DNA of 64,000 nucleotides, taken from Cryptomeria japonica. Its lineage: Eukaryota; Streptophyta; Pinopsida; Cupressales; Cupressaceae. Position 1 is the first letter of the stretch. Every line of letters starts with the position of its first letter. The translations under genes were made by a program, and so were the position numbers. Of this stretch, positions 21,111 to 33,961 are shown in pieces. Below the pieces are notes generated by a model that worked only from the letters and a program-made list of their open reading frames with translations, had not been told where the DNA came from and searched no databases. The stretch covers positions 875,180,594 to 875,244,593 of the forward strand of contig NC_081409.1 of NCBI RefSeq assembly GCF_030272615.1, in the 5' to 3' direction.

Positions 21111-24100
21111 ATTACTAGTCAACAAGCACCAAGAACATTCTCCCCAATCCTAGGAGAAGGACCATCTGCATCTTCAATCTTGAGTCTCTGCATATATTGT
21201 ACCAATGCATCAATTTCCTTTGGGGGTAACATGTCCGTGTGCTTCTTGAAGTATTGAACAGACTTGATATTCGCCTTGCAAATCTGAATAACACCCTCCC
21301 AGACCAGGATCACGAACCTATCTTTAAGATTTCCAGAACAACAAAAACCTGAGACATAATGTAAAAGTGTATGAGTTGAATATTAAATCCAATAAGCCTC
21401 CTCCTCTTGTTTTGAAATACTTCTCCATTTCTTTCTTTCCAGATAAACCAAAGGATTTCATAAGACAAGATAGACCAGAACCAATTCAAACTAAGATCAA
21501 AGGATTCCACAAAGCCAGCAAGGATTTCACTCTAAGAAGGACCAGGCCGACAGTTCTAGACAATGGGAGAACCAAGGAAAATGGATTGCACACCACGAGC
21601 AAACTCACATTCAAAAAAAAATTGTTCAAAAGACTCCTAAACATTGCACACTCCACACCTAATAGGTTCAGGACCCACAACAGATAGAAAAGAACCTACT
21701 GCTAACTTTTTAAGACGTAAAAGCCATCTAAAACAAGATTTCTTAGGATCAATGGGAGAATGCCAAAAAAAATCAAAAATAAATTGCCACCTGGACTTAG
21801 GCCAATCGAGACCCCAACACTGATTGACTTGAGTGAAGATAGAGTAATCATCTTTCAACATCATGTAGATCTGCTTAGTAGATATGTCCCAAAAGGGAGA
21901 GCCATCCAACCATTTTAGTTGCTTCAAAAAAGAATCAGTATCCAAAACCTTGCCAGGAAAAAAACAACTAGTAGCTTTAACAATAAGAGAATATGTTTTC
22001 TTTTGTGAAAGAGGAATCCCATATTTAGAACTAAGCTCGGCCCAAGACCCTAGCCGATTGTCAAACAATACATTTCTAATTAGATAAGTACCTTTATCTA
22101 CCTTTATCATTCCAAATTTTAGTAGAGAAACTTTGAGTCAGAGCAAGAGGTTTATTGTTTAAACTCACCCCCCACCAGATAGATCTGTCCATAACAACAT
22201 ATGAAGGAGAATTACCTATAGCACCCTTAGAAGGAAGTAAACTCCTTACCTATGACCATGCCTTCCATAGTGAAGCAAATATATTAGAACCAAACACCTT
22301 CATATTAAAGTCCCCCAAAATAGTATCACATAAAGGGATATTCTTCCATTTTTTACCTTTTTTAATAATAGGCCTTTCAATATTATTTCTGATCAACATT
22401 TTCCTCGGTTCATTACCATTTAGAGCTTTGACAATCCATTTAGAAGCTAGAACAATGTCATGGGCCCTGAGGTCTTTGATACCCAATCCACCCATACTCC
22501 TTGGTCTGCAACACCAATCCCAATTCACATAATGTCTCTTGTTATGACCCATCCCATCAGACCATAAAAAGTACCTCATGATCTTCTGAAGCTTGTTAGT
22601 TTGATAATTAGCAAACAACCATGCTAAGGCACAGTAAATGTGATGAGAGGAACGAACCTTTTGCACAATTTGCACTCTTCCAGCCAAGGATAGAAGATGA
22701 GTCTGCCATTTTAAGTGCTTCCTCTCAATTTTAGAATATAACCAAAGCCACATATCTTGAATGCAAGGGTTAATAGCAAAAGGAATACCAAGATATCTAA
22801 CAATAGAATTCGGTCCGACCCACTGTCAACCTTTTCAAGTAACCCAACTTGGAGGAACATCAAACCAACCAAGAACTATAGATTTGTGGGGAGCTACCTT
22901 TGCACCAGAAGCCAAACAGAAAAAAATGCAATCTATTCATAGCATTATCAAAGTTTTCCTCATATAAAACTAAAAATAAAACAATATCATCATTAAATTG
23001 CGCATTGATCAGATCCTCAGAATTAGGTAAGGTTAGACCTCTGATAGGAGGACTGAGGGCGGGAGATCTCAGAATGTAGAAAAGTGCATCAGCGGCAATG
23101 ACAAACAAGGTCGAGGCAATGGGACAATCTTGCCTGATAGACCTCTTAAGGGGAATAGGTTCAAAGATTTCACCATTAACCTCAATGACTGTGGAAGAGT
23201 CCTTAAAGATAATATCAATCCATCTACAGAAATATGAGGGAAATCCAAAAGCTTGCAACATCCCTCTAATGAAGGGCCACTCAATTCTGTCATATGCTTT
23301 CTCAAAGTCCAGAAAAATCATTGCAACATTCTGCTTGTCAATGTTAGCCCAATGCATGGCCTCCCAACCAGTAACCAAATTTTCCAAGATATATCTACCT
23401 TTAATGAATCTAGTCTGAGTGGCAGAAATGAAGTTGTTTAATAACCCAACAATCCTCCTTGCTAAGACTTTTGTGCTGGAACAATCTTGTAAGAGATATT
23501 TAGTAAGGTAATAGGCCTCCAGTTTTTAACCAGAGTCTTATCCCCACCCTTAGGTAGCAGTTTAATGACACCTCTATTGATGTTTTCTCCAAGAGATCCC
23601 AGATTAAACACATCTTCATACGGGGCAAAAAGTTCCAAACATATACATTTTGAGTGCATCTTATAGAATTCGACAGTTAACACATCCAACCCTAGGGACT
23701 TACCATTGGCCAGTGAACTGATAGCAACTTTAATCTCCTCAAGTGAGATCTTTTGGCCTAGAGCATTGACCTCCTCACAAGAAAATTTCTTAGGGATTAA
23801 CAGTAAGCATTTCTCAAGAGCCTCCTGGTTCATAACACCATGTTCAGAAGAAAATAAGTCACTATAGAAATTGAAGAAAGCCTCCTTAATGGACACCAGA
23901 TCATTGGTGAGAGTGTTATTGACTTGAATATCTTCAATAAATTCTCTTTTATTCTTGGCTCTAATAAGATTGAAGAAGTAATTGGTTCCCTTGTCACCAC
24001 CTTTAAGCCAATTCATTTTAGCTCTTACCTTCTGCCCTTGGATCTTGAAATGTTGTAACTTCCTTAAGTGATTTTTGACCCAACAGAGCTCCCCCTCTAA

Positions 24101-24755
24101 AACCAGGTCATGCCCCTTACTCTGAAGCTCCTTCTCAGTACCATTGAGCCTATTCTATAGGTAGGACTCCTCCCTAGACCTATTCATAGCATACTCCTTA
24201 CCAATGATCTGAAACATTTTCCTCCAAGTAACAATGAGAGCCTCCCATTGCCCCCTAGGTATGAGATCAAGATTACAAAGCTTTTCCAAATGGGAAACCA
24301 TCTTAATAACATCCCCATAATTCTCATCCTTAAGTAAAGAAACATTACGCTTGAATCCATTCTCCCTCTTAGGCCGGATCATAGAAGAGGGATCAAGATC
24401 CAGATTTACAGTGACAGAGATAGGGGAATGATATGAAATACTAGCAGGAGAAACACAAATAGGGGCATGACCCCTCTGTGGGGAAAAGGAGAAAAGATAA
24501 GCATGTGCATAGCATCTATCCAATCTACAGTACATTCTCTGCCTACCACTTTTATTATTACACCATGTGAACCAAATACCAGAGAAGAAGCCCTTTTTCC
24601 TCTCCAAAGGATCTGCCAGATTAAATCTCCTCTTGAACTTGGCCCAGAAGAAATATTCATTACCCTTCCAACAATGATTATTACCACCACTTTTATCTTC
24701 ACCATGCTCAATCATGTTAAAGTCACCCACAAAAAATCTAATGAGCATTCATAAG
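21111..24755 (-). mobile_element. LINE D, 3' part (ORF2: endonuclease end, RT, zf-RVT)
   Basis: Right-hand edge is the copia 1 LTR at 24756; the matching 5' part resumes at 32107. The left edge near 21111 is where the last coding similarity stops; no poly-T on the plus strand (poly-A tail) is visible, so the 3' end may be lost. Confidence 0.82.
21119..24748 (-). pseudogene. LINE D ORF2, endonuclease C-part to reverse transcriptase
   Basis: The endonuclease resumes at FFVGDFNMIEHGEDKSGG (24730) with LDRCYA and SYHSPI, where the family has S-D-H, so the catalytic Asp is changed. The RT begins near 23700 (GLDVLTVEFYK, LLPKGG, NWRPITLLN), continues with FLDFEKAYDRI (about 23310) and has FNDD where F/YADD is usual (about 22990). 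Further on are a maturation/thumb region (GGLGIKDL, about 22490), a zf-RVT segment (CFRWLLRLKKLAVG and CGVCN, about 21650) and a WFIWKERNGEVFQNK tail. Several frameshifts (between 24016 and 23387, 23387 and 22753, 22753 and 22110) make it dead. Confidence 0.88.
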
Positions 24756-26293
24756 TGATAGTTATGATACTCAATGTAAGTACAGATCCAATAGCCAACA
24801 AGATGAGAGGGGGGGGGGGGGGTGGTGAATCATACAAACTTAATCTTCCATAAAAACATCAGATTCAACCTCGGTAACATATACTTCAGTAATATAACCA
24901 AAACTACTAAACATGCAAACTCAAAAGCATATAAACATCATAAACCTCATAACACTAGATTTAACATGGAAACCCAAATAGGGAAAAACCACTGTGGGAT
25001 TTTGGACCCACTAAGAAATATACTCTTCTAGAGTATGCTTGGTTAAAAGCAAATCCTGTTAAAGATTACAAACACATTGCTAGATGTGACCCGGTTAAGG
25101 GATTTCCCTCAGATCTGTTAGGATCTTCACCTTGTTAGAAGTGACCTTGTTAAAGGATTTCAAACACTCAATCAAAATGCCACCTTGCTAGAGGCTTTTA
25201 CAAATAAGACTGTTAAGTCCACTCGATTAAGAGATTTTCTGTCACTTTCACAAAATAACAGTAATAAAAATCTATCTACAACTTCACATATAAAATGCTA
25301 AAGTAGATTCTTATTTGCTCAATACAATCTAAACATAGAGCTAATCTTGTCCATTTGCTAGGCTTCTATACTCTGTTATTCAAACATGTCTTCAAGCTTT
25401 TGTGCTCGGTAATCACTATGTAGCATCCCTGTGCATACATTTGCCCACATACATTGTTTATCAATAGTTCCCTATTTATAAACAATTAGCTAACCGCTTA
25501 ATCTCCTTGATCACATTTCCCATGATCAATCATAGCCATCAGATCTTCAAATTTTGACCAGGTTCAATGTATCCTTTGATCTGAGAATGTTTTACCCTGC
25601 CTTGGAACTTGCATACATTTCTTGGAACTTGTGCTAGGGTATTGCGGTTCAATCTGAGCTGTAGATCTTCATGTCGATTTTCCTTTGCCATAAATTCATT
25701 AACAAACTTCAAGCATGGCATACCAATCATTTAATCAGTTCCAGCTCATTAGCTTCCTTCATTAAATAACGCATGTAACCATTTAATGTATTCTGTTACA
25801 GCTCGGTTACAACTTGGTAACAACTCGGTAAATACTAAACTTCACTTGGTAGACATTTTGCCTTCATTAACCGATAGCGATAACCTTAGGGTTTACCGAC
25901 TAGGTTCCTTAGGGTTTACCGACTAGGTTCTTTGCTCGGTAACATTGTATAGTATTAACCTTACAATTTACAACATATGTATGATGTTAAAACAATCTAA
26001 ACATCATGATCTCATCATTGTCTGACTCCATAATAGTTGCCCATTGAATACCTTATTCATCCCCTTATTCATCATATTTTTTCTGTGTCTTTTACCGACA
26101 TCTTTATACTCTTCAAATCATACTTCTCAAGATATGGCAACATCATACTAAATTAGAAAATCAATTTCTTGACATCAATGACAAAATAATAATATCAAGA
26201 CAGTAAACATCCTTAATCATCAACAACCTTCTCAATATCCTTATTGAAATGCCAACAATCTCCCATTGTCTGTTATAATGCCAAATGCCAACA
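24756..26293 (-). repeat. 3' LTR of copia 1 (1538 bp)
   Basis: Plus strand reads TGATAGTTATGATAC to ATGCCAACA. Contains a 14-G run (24809-24822) and two telo-box-like ttagggttt motifs 23 bp apart (25886, 25909). Confidence 0.92.
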
Positions 26294-26307
26294 ATCTCCC
26301 CCTTTGG
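26294..26307 (-). promoter_or_regulatory. PPT of copia 1
   Basis: Minus strand reads ccaaagggggagat directly before TGTTGGCAT of the LTR. Confidence 0.85.
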
Positions 26308-26697
26308 CATTGATGGCAAAACCAATTGATTTGACCTTAAAAAGATTCGGATTGTTGTGATTCTGAAATGCTGAAATGCTCTCTTGCTGTCAACAGACTT
26401 CTCCCCCTTTTTTCAATCTTCAGTTTCAATCTTTTTAATCAGCCTTCTCCCCCTTTGACAACAATGCCAAAAAGTAAAGAACTAAAACATAATTTCTCCC
26501 TGTAGGAAGTGATTTCCCGCTGTTGTGTATCAACGAAGTCTCAGTCAGAGCATTTTGTCTTCAATTCTTGTTCCCTGTATTGTATCCTGCATTATTTCTT
26601 GCACACCTTTAGAAAACATCCTAAAGTGTGTAAATTAGCATCAACTCTTAAAAGATATTCAATAGAGTCATTGAATTGATGCTTTCACCGAACTCGG
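26308..26697 (-). other. 3' untranslated region of copia 1
   Basis: Between RNase H stop and PPT; pyrimidine-rich on the plus strand with repeated ctccccctttg(g/a)ca motifs. No gene. Confidence 0.7.
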
Positions 26698-28430
26698 TCA
26701 GTGAGTAGAAGATAGGGGTAGGGCCCCTAACTTACTTCTGAGATACTCAAAAGTGTCCCTTGGTAGTGGCTTGGTGAAGATATCTGCTATTTGTTCCTTT
26801 GTGCTAACATATTCCAACACCACTTTCTTCTCTTGAGCTTCTTCTCTAAGATAATGATATTTGATAGAGATGTGCTTTGTCTTAGAGTTCATAACAGGAT
26901 TCTTTGAAATGTTAATGGCACTAGTATTGTCACAGAATATAGTTACTGGCTCGGTAACTTTCTCATTTATATCTTCCAATAGTTGTTTGATCCATGCAAT
27001 GTTGGTACAATTCAATGCTGCAACAACGTATTCAGCTTCTGATGTTGACTGTGAAACACATCCTTGTTTCTTGCTAAGCCGACTCACTAGTCTTTCTTCT
27101 AAAAAGAAAGCTCCTCCACTTGTGCTTTTCCTGTCATCAATGTTGCCTGCCCAATCAACATCAGTATAAACTTTTAAATCAAAATCATTTCCTTTCTGAT
27201 ATACTAAGCCATAATCCTCTGTGCCTTTCAAGTATCTAAATTTTTTTTTGATTGTTGTCATGTGTGTTTCCTTAGGATCTGTAGAGAATCTTGCAACTAT
27301 ACCTACTGCATGTGCTATGTCTAGTCTGTTGTGAACAACATATTGTAGCTTTCCAATCATGGATCGGTAAAGTGTCTCATCAATAGATGCAGATTCATCA
27401 TTCTTTGATAATTTATAGTTGGTAGTCATAGGAGTACTTACTGTTTTGAATCCTCCATTCCAAATTTCTTCAAGATTTCCTTTATGTACTTGGATTGAGT
27501 AATGAAAATCTCATTTTTCATTTGCAGTATCTATAAACCTATAAAATACTTTATCTCACCGATTAATCACATCTCAAATTCTTTGCTCATTTCATTTCCA
27601 AAGTTCTTACATAGAGAGTCATTTCCACAAAATATAATATCATCAACAAATATGGCTGAGATCAGTATTCCATTTTCATCATTCATCATGTACATATTGC
27701 TAATCTCACTTGTCCTTATAAAACCAATCTTAATCAAATAAGAGTGCAATCTTTCATACCATGCTCTAGGTGCTTGTTTCAAACCATATAATACTTTGTT
27801 CAATTTACATACCTGATCTTTATTATTGTCTTCAACAAATCCTTCAGGTTGTTCAATAAAAACTTCTTCTTCTAATATTCCATTCAGAAATGCAGATTTG
27901 ACATCCATTTGATATACCTTGAAGTTTTTGAAAGCAGCATATGCCAACAATGTTCTTACTCCTTCAAGTCTAGCCACAGGTGCAAAAGTTTCACCATAAT
28001 CAATTCCTTTTTCTTGGGCATAACCTTTGTAAACTAGTCTTGCTTTATTTCGAATGACCTCTCCTTTTTCATTTAGCTTGTTTCTAAAAATCCACTTTGT
28101 GTCGATTACATTTTTGTCCTTTGGTCTTGGGATTAGTGTCCATGTGTCATTCTTCTTTATTTGATCAATTTCTTCTGTCATAGCATTTATCCAATCTTCA
28201 TTGTTAAATGCCTCTTTCACTATTCTTGGTTCAAATTCAGATATCAGACATGTGTTCTATCTCAGTTTGTTCCTTGTCATCATTGGATCATTCTTATCTC
28301 CTATAAACTAACTTGGTGCATGATGCCTTCTGACATATTTGGCTAATACAGGCTCGGTAGGCTCTGTATGATCTTCTTCATCACTTGGTAACTGGATATT
28401 TTATTCAACAATTTTCTTGGTAAACTGTTG
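26698..28430 (-). pseudogene. pol: Copia 1 reverse transcriptase and RNase H
   Basis: RT region: [70 protein letters not shown] and catalytic FVDD (about 27645). RNase H: TDVDWAGNIDDRKSTSGG (about 27150), SEAEYVVAA, and IFCDNTSAI, ending KHISIKYHYLRE and FTKPLPRD. A TGA at about 27567 and a 1-bp loss near 27450 (compare copia 2 near 37913) break the frame between RT and RNase H. Confidence 0.93.
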
Positions 28431-29604
28431 TGCTTATTGCTTCTCTCCAAAATGTTTGTGGCACCTTCTTTTCAATCATCAGTGTTCTAGCACAATCCAC
28501 AATAGATCTATTTCTTCTCTCAGCTATTCCATTCTGCTATGGAGTTCTTGGTGCAGAGACTTGTCTTTTAATACCATGATCATTGCAAAATAAGTTGAAC
28601 TCATTAGATGTGAACTCTCCTCCTCTATCTGATCTAAGACATTTTAGTTGTCTTCTTGTTTCATTTTCAACTCTTGCCTTGTACCATTTAAACATTTGAA
28701 AAGCTTCTAATTTTTCTTTTAAAAACATAACTGACATCATCTTTGAATATTCATCCACAAATAATATGAAATATTTATCACCATAATAACTTTGAACTTT
28801 CATAGGACCACAAAGATCAGTGTGCACAAGATCTAAAATTCCCTTAGAAGTGTAAGACTTGCTTGTAAAGCTTGATCTTGTCATCTTACCCATCTGGCAT
28901 CCTCAGCACATAGCATTTTTAGGCTTTTCAAGACTCGATAGACCTCTTACTTGGTGCTTCTTACTTATTTTGATCAAATAATCAAAATTTACATGACAAA
29001 ACCTTTTACGCCATAACCAGGTATCATCTATCTTTGCATACAAACATTTATTCCGAGTTGAGTCAAGGTGAAATGTATTACCTTTTGTTTGTGTCCCGGT
29101 AGCAGCTAAGTTTCCATTCTTGTCATGAACTTTGACAATTCCTTTCTGAAATTCTATTCGGTAACCTGTATTGTTTAGCTATGCTACACTCAACAAATTG
29201 TATTTCAAACCTTCAACCCAATAAACATCATTGCATCTTGCATTGTCAGGAAGTGTTATAGATCCTTTACCTTTCACTGGACATGGTGCATCATTACCAA
29301 ATCTTACATAGCCTCCATCATAATCTTCTAACATAACAAACTTGTGTTTATCACTTGTCATATGATGTGAGCATCCACTATCTATGATCCAAGAATCATT
29401 AGTTTTTACATGAGATATTAGGGATTTTTCTTCATACTTTTCTTCATCTGATCCATCTTTGATAGCCACATAAACTACTTCCTCTGTATCAGTTTCATCT
29501 GATTTATCATCATTGGATTCCTCATCAGCTATTAAGCATGTCTTTCTATCTCTTCTTCTGAAGTCTCGGTGTCCTCTGTAATGATTGTCTTTCTGTCTAT
29601 CATC
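28431..29604 (-). pseudogene. Copia 1 protease and integrase
   Basis: Protease: SWIIDSGCSHHM (about 29390) with D-S-G intact. Integrase: zinc region with C-X2-C near 28905, core HTDLCGPM (28830), SDRGGEF (28630) and GIAERRNR (about 28525), the DDE set. TAG near 29180, TGA near 28910 and TAG near 28535 interrupt it. About 340 bp present in copia 2 (38870-39240, integrase C-terminus and linker) are deleted at about 28425. Confidence 0.9.
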
Positions 29605-30462
29605 TCAGTAATCTCTCTTTTCAGTAGAAGCCATATGTCCTATCTTATCACAATTTAAACATTTCAAAGGTAGTTTTCCTTTATACTTACCTTTGCCTCT
29701 CAGCAACCTTCTGGCTAATAGTGCTTCAAACTCTTCATACTTTCTGATTTCCTCATACAGTTTGTGTACTTCTTCCATGTTCTTATGAAATCTTTCACTT
29801 GCTCCACTGTGATCTCCTTCAGAGTACTTATACTTTCTTTCATTGTAATCATTAGATTCATCAAGATGAAAAGAACTAAATGCAGATTCAACTTTATTTA
29901 CCAAAGATCCACTGTTATCAAAGTTACTTAACTCAAATGTATGTAGCTTACCAATAGTAGCATCTAAAGAAACTGGCATATTAGGCACATACCTCAATTC
30001 ATTGATTGCAGAGAATCTGATTGCATAAGCCGGTAGAAGGGTTCTTAACAACTTACTTGTTATATCTTTTTCTTCAATAGTTCCACCTACTCCTTTGATT
30101 TGATTGACAATCTCCTTTAGTCTTGTACTGTATTGAGTTATGTTCTCACCTTAATTCATCCTCATAGATTCAAGTTGGCCTCTTAGACTATCTACTTTTT
30201 CTCTTTGAACATGTTCATCTCCTCCATATAATGATATGAGCTTATCCCACACAGCCTTTGCATCATTGCAGCCTTCTAGATCATTAAACTCCGAGTCGGT
30301 CAATGCAGATGTTATTTCAATCATTTCTTGGATATGTTCTTGCTTTGCCTTTATCTCTTCCATTGTGAATGGATAGGTGCTTGGTGTGATGAAATCATTC
30401 TCCAGATAATATACAGCATATTCTCCAACTCCTGATAGTGTAGCTTCATCCTTTTCTGCCAT
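29605..30462 (-). pseudogene. gag: Copia 1 gag
   Basis: Starts MAEKDEATLSGVGEYAV about 100 bases downstream of the PBS. UBN2-type gag region: AVWDKLISLYGGDEHVQ, KVDSLRGQLESMRMN, ITSKLLRTLLPAYA. Knuckle CLNCDKIGHM near 29655 lacks the last Cys of C-X2-C-X4-H-X4-C. Stops at 30151 (TAA) and 29605 (TGA) lie in the same frame as protease. Confidence 0.88.
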
Positions 30463-30559
30463 GTAGAGAAACTTGACTTGTTCAACTTCGGTGCATCCCT
30501 CTTATACATCTTTGGATCTTTGCCTCAAATACCTTTAAACTTTTCTTCTGGAGTCCAAA

Positions 30560-30571
30560 GCTCTGATACCA
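30560..30571 (-). promoter_or_regulatory. tRNA-iMet primer binding site of copia 1
   Basis: Minus strand TGGTATCAGAGC, the classical plant initiator-Met PBS, two bases from the LTR end. Confidence 0.95.
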
Positions 30572-30573
30572 AT

Positions 30574-32106
30574 TGATAGTTCTGATACTTAATGTAAGTA
30601 CAGATCCAATAGCCAACAAGATGAGAGGGTGGGGTGAATCATACAAACTTAATCTTCCATAAAAACATCAGATTCAACCTCGGTAACATATACTTCAGTA
30701 ATATAACCAAAACTGCTAAACATGCAAACTCAAAAACATATAAATATCATAAACCTCATAACACTAGATTTAACGTGGAAACCCAAATAGGGAAAGACAC
30801 TGTGGGATTTCAGACCCACTAAGAAATATACTCTTCTAGAGTATGCTTGGTTAAAAGCAAATCCTGTTAAAGATTACAAACACATTGCTAGATGTGACCC
30901 GGTTAAGGGATTTCCCTCATATCTGTTAGGATCTTCACCTTGTTAGAAGTGACCTTGTTAAAGGATTACAAACACTCAATCAGAATGTCACATTGCTAGA
31001 GGGTTTTACAAATAAGACTGTTAAGTCCACTCGGTTAAGAGATTTTCTGTCACTTTCACAAAATAACAATAATAAAAATCTATCTGCAACTTCACATCTA
31101 AAATGCTAAAGCAGATTCTTATTTGCACAATACAATCTAGACATAGAGCTAATCTTATCCATCTGCTAGGCTTCTATACTCTGTTATTCAAACAGATCTT
31201 CAAGCTTCTGTGCTCGGTAATCACTATGTAGCATCTCTGTGCATACATTTGCCCGCATACATTGTTTATCAATAGTTCCCTATTTATAAACAATTAGCTA
31301 ACTGCTTAATCTCCTTGATCAAATTTCCCATGATCAATCATAGCCATCAGATCTTCAAACTTTGACCAGGTTCAATGTATCCTTCAATCTGAATATGTTT
31401 TACCCTGCCTTGGAACTTGCATACATTTCTTGGAACTTGTGCTAGGGTATTGCGGTTCAATTTGAGTTGTAGATCTTCATGCTGATTTTCCTTTGCCATA
31501 GATTCATTAACAAACTTCATGCACGGTATACCAACCATTTAATCAGTTCTAGCTCATCAACTTCCTTCATTAAATAACGCATGTAACCATTTAATGTATT
31601 CTGTTACAACTTGGTTACAACTCAGTAAATACTAAACTTCACTTGATAGACATTCTGCCTTCATTAACCGATAGCGATAACCTTAGGGTTTACCGATTAG
31701 GTTCCTTAGGGTTTACCGACTAGGTTCTTTGCTCGGTAACATAGTATAGTATTAACCTTACAATTTACAACATATGTATGATGTTAAAACAATCTAAACA
31801 TCATGATCTCATCATTGTCTGACTCGGTAATAGTTGCCCATTGAATACCTTATTCATCCCCTTATTCATCATATTCTTTCTGTGTCTTTTACCAACATCT
31901 TTATACTCTTCAAATCATACTTCTCAAGATATGGCAACATCATATTGAATTAGAAAATCAATTTCTTGACATCAATGACAAAATAATAATATCAAGAAAG
32001 TAAAAATCCTTAATCAGTTATTTCCATAATCATCAACAACCTTCTCAATGTCCTTATTGAAATGCCAACAATCTCCCATTGTCTGTTATAATGCCAAATG
32101 CCAACA
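30574..32106 (-). repeat. 5' LTR of copia 1 (1533 bp)
   Basis: Plus strand TGATAGTTCTGATAC to AATGCCAACA; close match to 24756-26293. The G run of the other LTR is short here (agagggtgggg). Teloboxes at 31683 and 31706. Confidence 0.92.
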
Positions 32107-32502
32107 GGAAGGTCGGTTGTCAACCAATCCCAAAAACTGGCTCTATCTCTATAGTCACTAGCAGCATATATATTACAAATACCAAAAACACAACCCTTCT
32201 CTTTGGAAGTGACCCACAAAGCCCTTTGGAAAGGGGAGACACCATTAGCAATAATCCTATCTGCCCACTTAGGACCAACCAAAATGGCAATACCACCTTT
32301 ACCCCTATCATGATTAGAGTGGAACCCAATGGCTTGACCCCACAAAAATTTCAACATAGTATAGGCATGGAACCCTACCACTTTGATTTCTTGGAGGAAA
32401 TAATATCTTTCTCCTTGATACTGTTACACCATTTCCTAACCACATATTTTATGTCAGGCATATCCAAGCCCCTAAAATTCCAACTATGAATGTGCATCAT
32501 CA
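32107..32502 (-). pseudogene. LINE D ORF2, endonuclease N-part
   Basis: Starts at MMMHIHSWNFRGLDMPD (Asn motif). A 1-bp shift near 32380 separates it from GFHAYTMLKFLWG, GKGGIAILVGPKW and the region ending in DWLTTDLP at the copia junction. The catalytic Glu motif lies at the frameshift and is unclear. Confidence 0.82.
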
Positions 32503-32507
32503 TAAAT

Positions 32508-33955
32508 CTATTTAGTGGAGGGTTTTTGGTTCTTGTACAACCTATTAAAATATTTTGGCACTTCATTACCTTTTTTACTATTATCATTAGAGAGAGATTG
32601 TCTGTCTGATGTTTTCCTTTTCTTCCTAACCTTTTTACTAACAACCTCTATAAACTGCTTAGAATTACTATTAGCCATACCATCTGGTCCAAATGCCACA
32701 ATTTGTTTATCAAAATATGCATCCATCATGGAATCCATGATATCGGATAAGGCGTTACTCATATTCAACTCAGAGGGGATTTGGTAAGCTTTCCTTATTA
32801 AATCAGCTTTATCCTTAATACTTTCAAGAGCAAGCTATTGAGCATTCAATCGGGGGGGGGGGGGGGGGGAGATTATCAACCTTGTCTTGACCACAATTAG
32901 AAGGATTAGCCTAACTAAGTGACACCCGACTAGGGTGTTGGGAGGGGCATCCATGTCAGAGGCATGAACAACATCATACTCATCCTCAAATAGAGGATTA
33001 GAGAGGTTAACAAATTTATTACCATTACTATCATTAGTCAGGAAATTAAGACCCGATTTGACCTTCTCAATGCCAATGTCAGAGGTGCCATCCATTGGTA
33101 CACTATTACCTTCTTTAGAATTATTAGCAGATTTTTGTACTTTACTAGGATCACTTCTCATATTGCCTTTCGAAGCAATGTTAAAGTTAGTACTATGAGA
33201 TTTTTTAAGAGATGGGCAATCTTTTCTCATATGCCCATTAATTTTGCAGTAAAAACAAGCCCACAATTTTCCCAACATGGACAGTTCCCATGCAAAGCTC
33301 TCATCTTCAAAGTCTAAAGACATAATGTCAGGAAAGACAACCTCAGGATCAAGCACTACAAGAGCTCTGGCATTTAGCTGAGGGAGAGTGGTTCTCGATT
33401 CCTCAACTTGCAAAACCAAACCCAGAGGTTTCAAACTCTGAGGAATGAATGGCCAAAATTCAGGTTGTAAGTTCTTAATTTCTACCCAATTAGGGGAGGA
33501 ACATGTAATAACTTGCTCAACATTCCCTTTAGAAGACCATGGAAATGCTCTAAACAAAGAATGTCCCACATTCCAAAAAAAATTCTTCAAAATCCTATCT
33601 TGCATAATATGGGATTTCAAAAGAATCACAAATAATCCCTTTTGAATCATTCTGCAAAAGTTAACATGAATACCTAACTTCTTACCCTAGACATTAGCAA
33701 TCCATTCATCAAAAAAATTCTTCGAGGGCAAAGACTCTTTATCCATACAGACAAATAAAATTATAATATTTCTTAAATGTGACTGCTCTGATCTAATGGC
33801 TTTAATCATATCTTCATTAGAAGACAAGGAGAGGGTCTTCAACTTGAGAGGAAGAGACTTACAATTTTCTCCCCCTCTGGGGTCATCGACTACGCTGCCA
33901 CCACCATTTCTGAATCTATCTCCATCGGTTGAGGACCCTCCCAGTTTGTTCTCTA
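32508..33955 (-). pseudogene. LINE D ORF1 with CCHC knuckle
   Basis: Nucleic-acid-binding ORF1. The DUF4283-like part (ILKNFFWNVGHSLFRAFPW, NWVEIKNLQPEFWPFIPQSL) is followed by CFYCKINGHMRKDC near 33245 (C-X2-C-X4-H-X4-C) and a charged C-terminus (VSKKVRKKRKTSDRQS, about 32640). Interrupted by stops and a frameshift at the G run. The N terminus is cut by copia 2. Confidence 0.78.
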
Positions 33956-33961
33956 TGATAG

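Larger units (their letters stand above)
24756..32106 (-). mobile_element. Ty1/copia LTR retrotransposon 1, complete structure
   Basis: Two LTRs (24756-26293 and 30574-32106), PPT next to the left LTR, tRNA-iMet-type PBS next to the right LTR, and a gag-protease-integrase-RT-RNase H frame on the minus strand. Integrase before RT marks Ty1/copia. It splits LINE D inside the endonuclease. The flanks (ataag on the left, ggaag on the right) match at only three of five bases. Confidence 0.93.
32107..33955 (-). mobile_element. LINE D, 5' part (ORF1 and endonuclease start)
   Basis: Continues LINE D across the copia 1 insertion: the endonuclease stops at TTDLP (32107-32120) and resumes after copia at 24748. 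The 5' end is cut by copia 2 at 33956. An 18-G run sits at 32852-32869. Confidence 0.85.

Noticed and set aside
24809-24822. 14-G run (and the 18-G run at 32852) as functional G-quadruplex sites
   Set aside because: The homologous LTR lacks the long run and the other lies in a decayed LINE; these are more likely slippage or sequencing-length errors.
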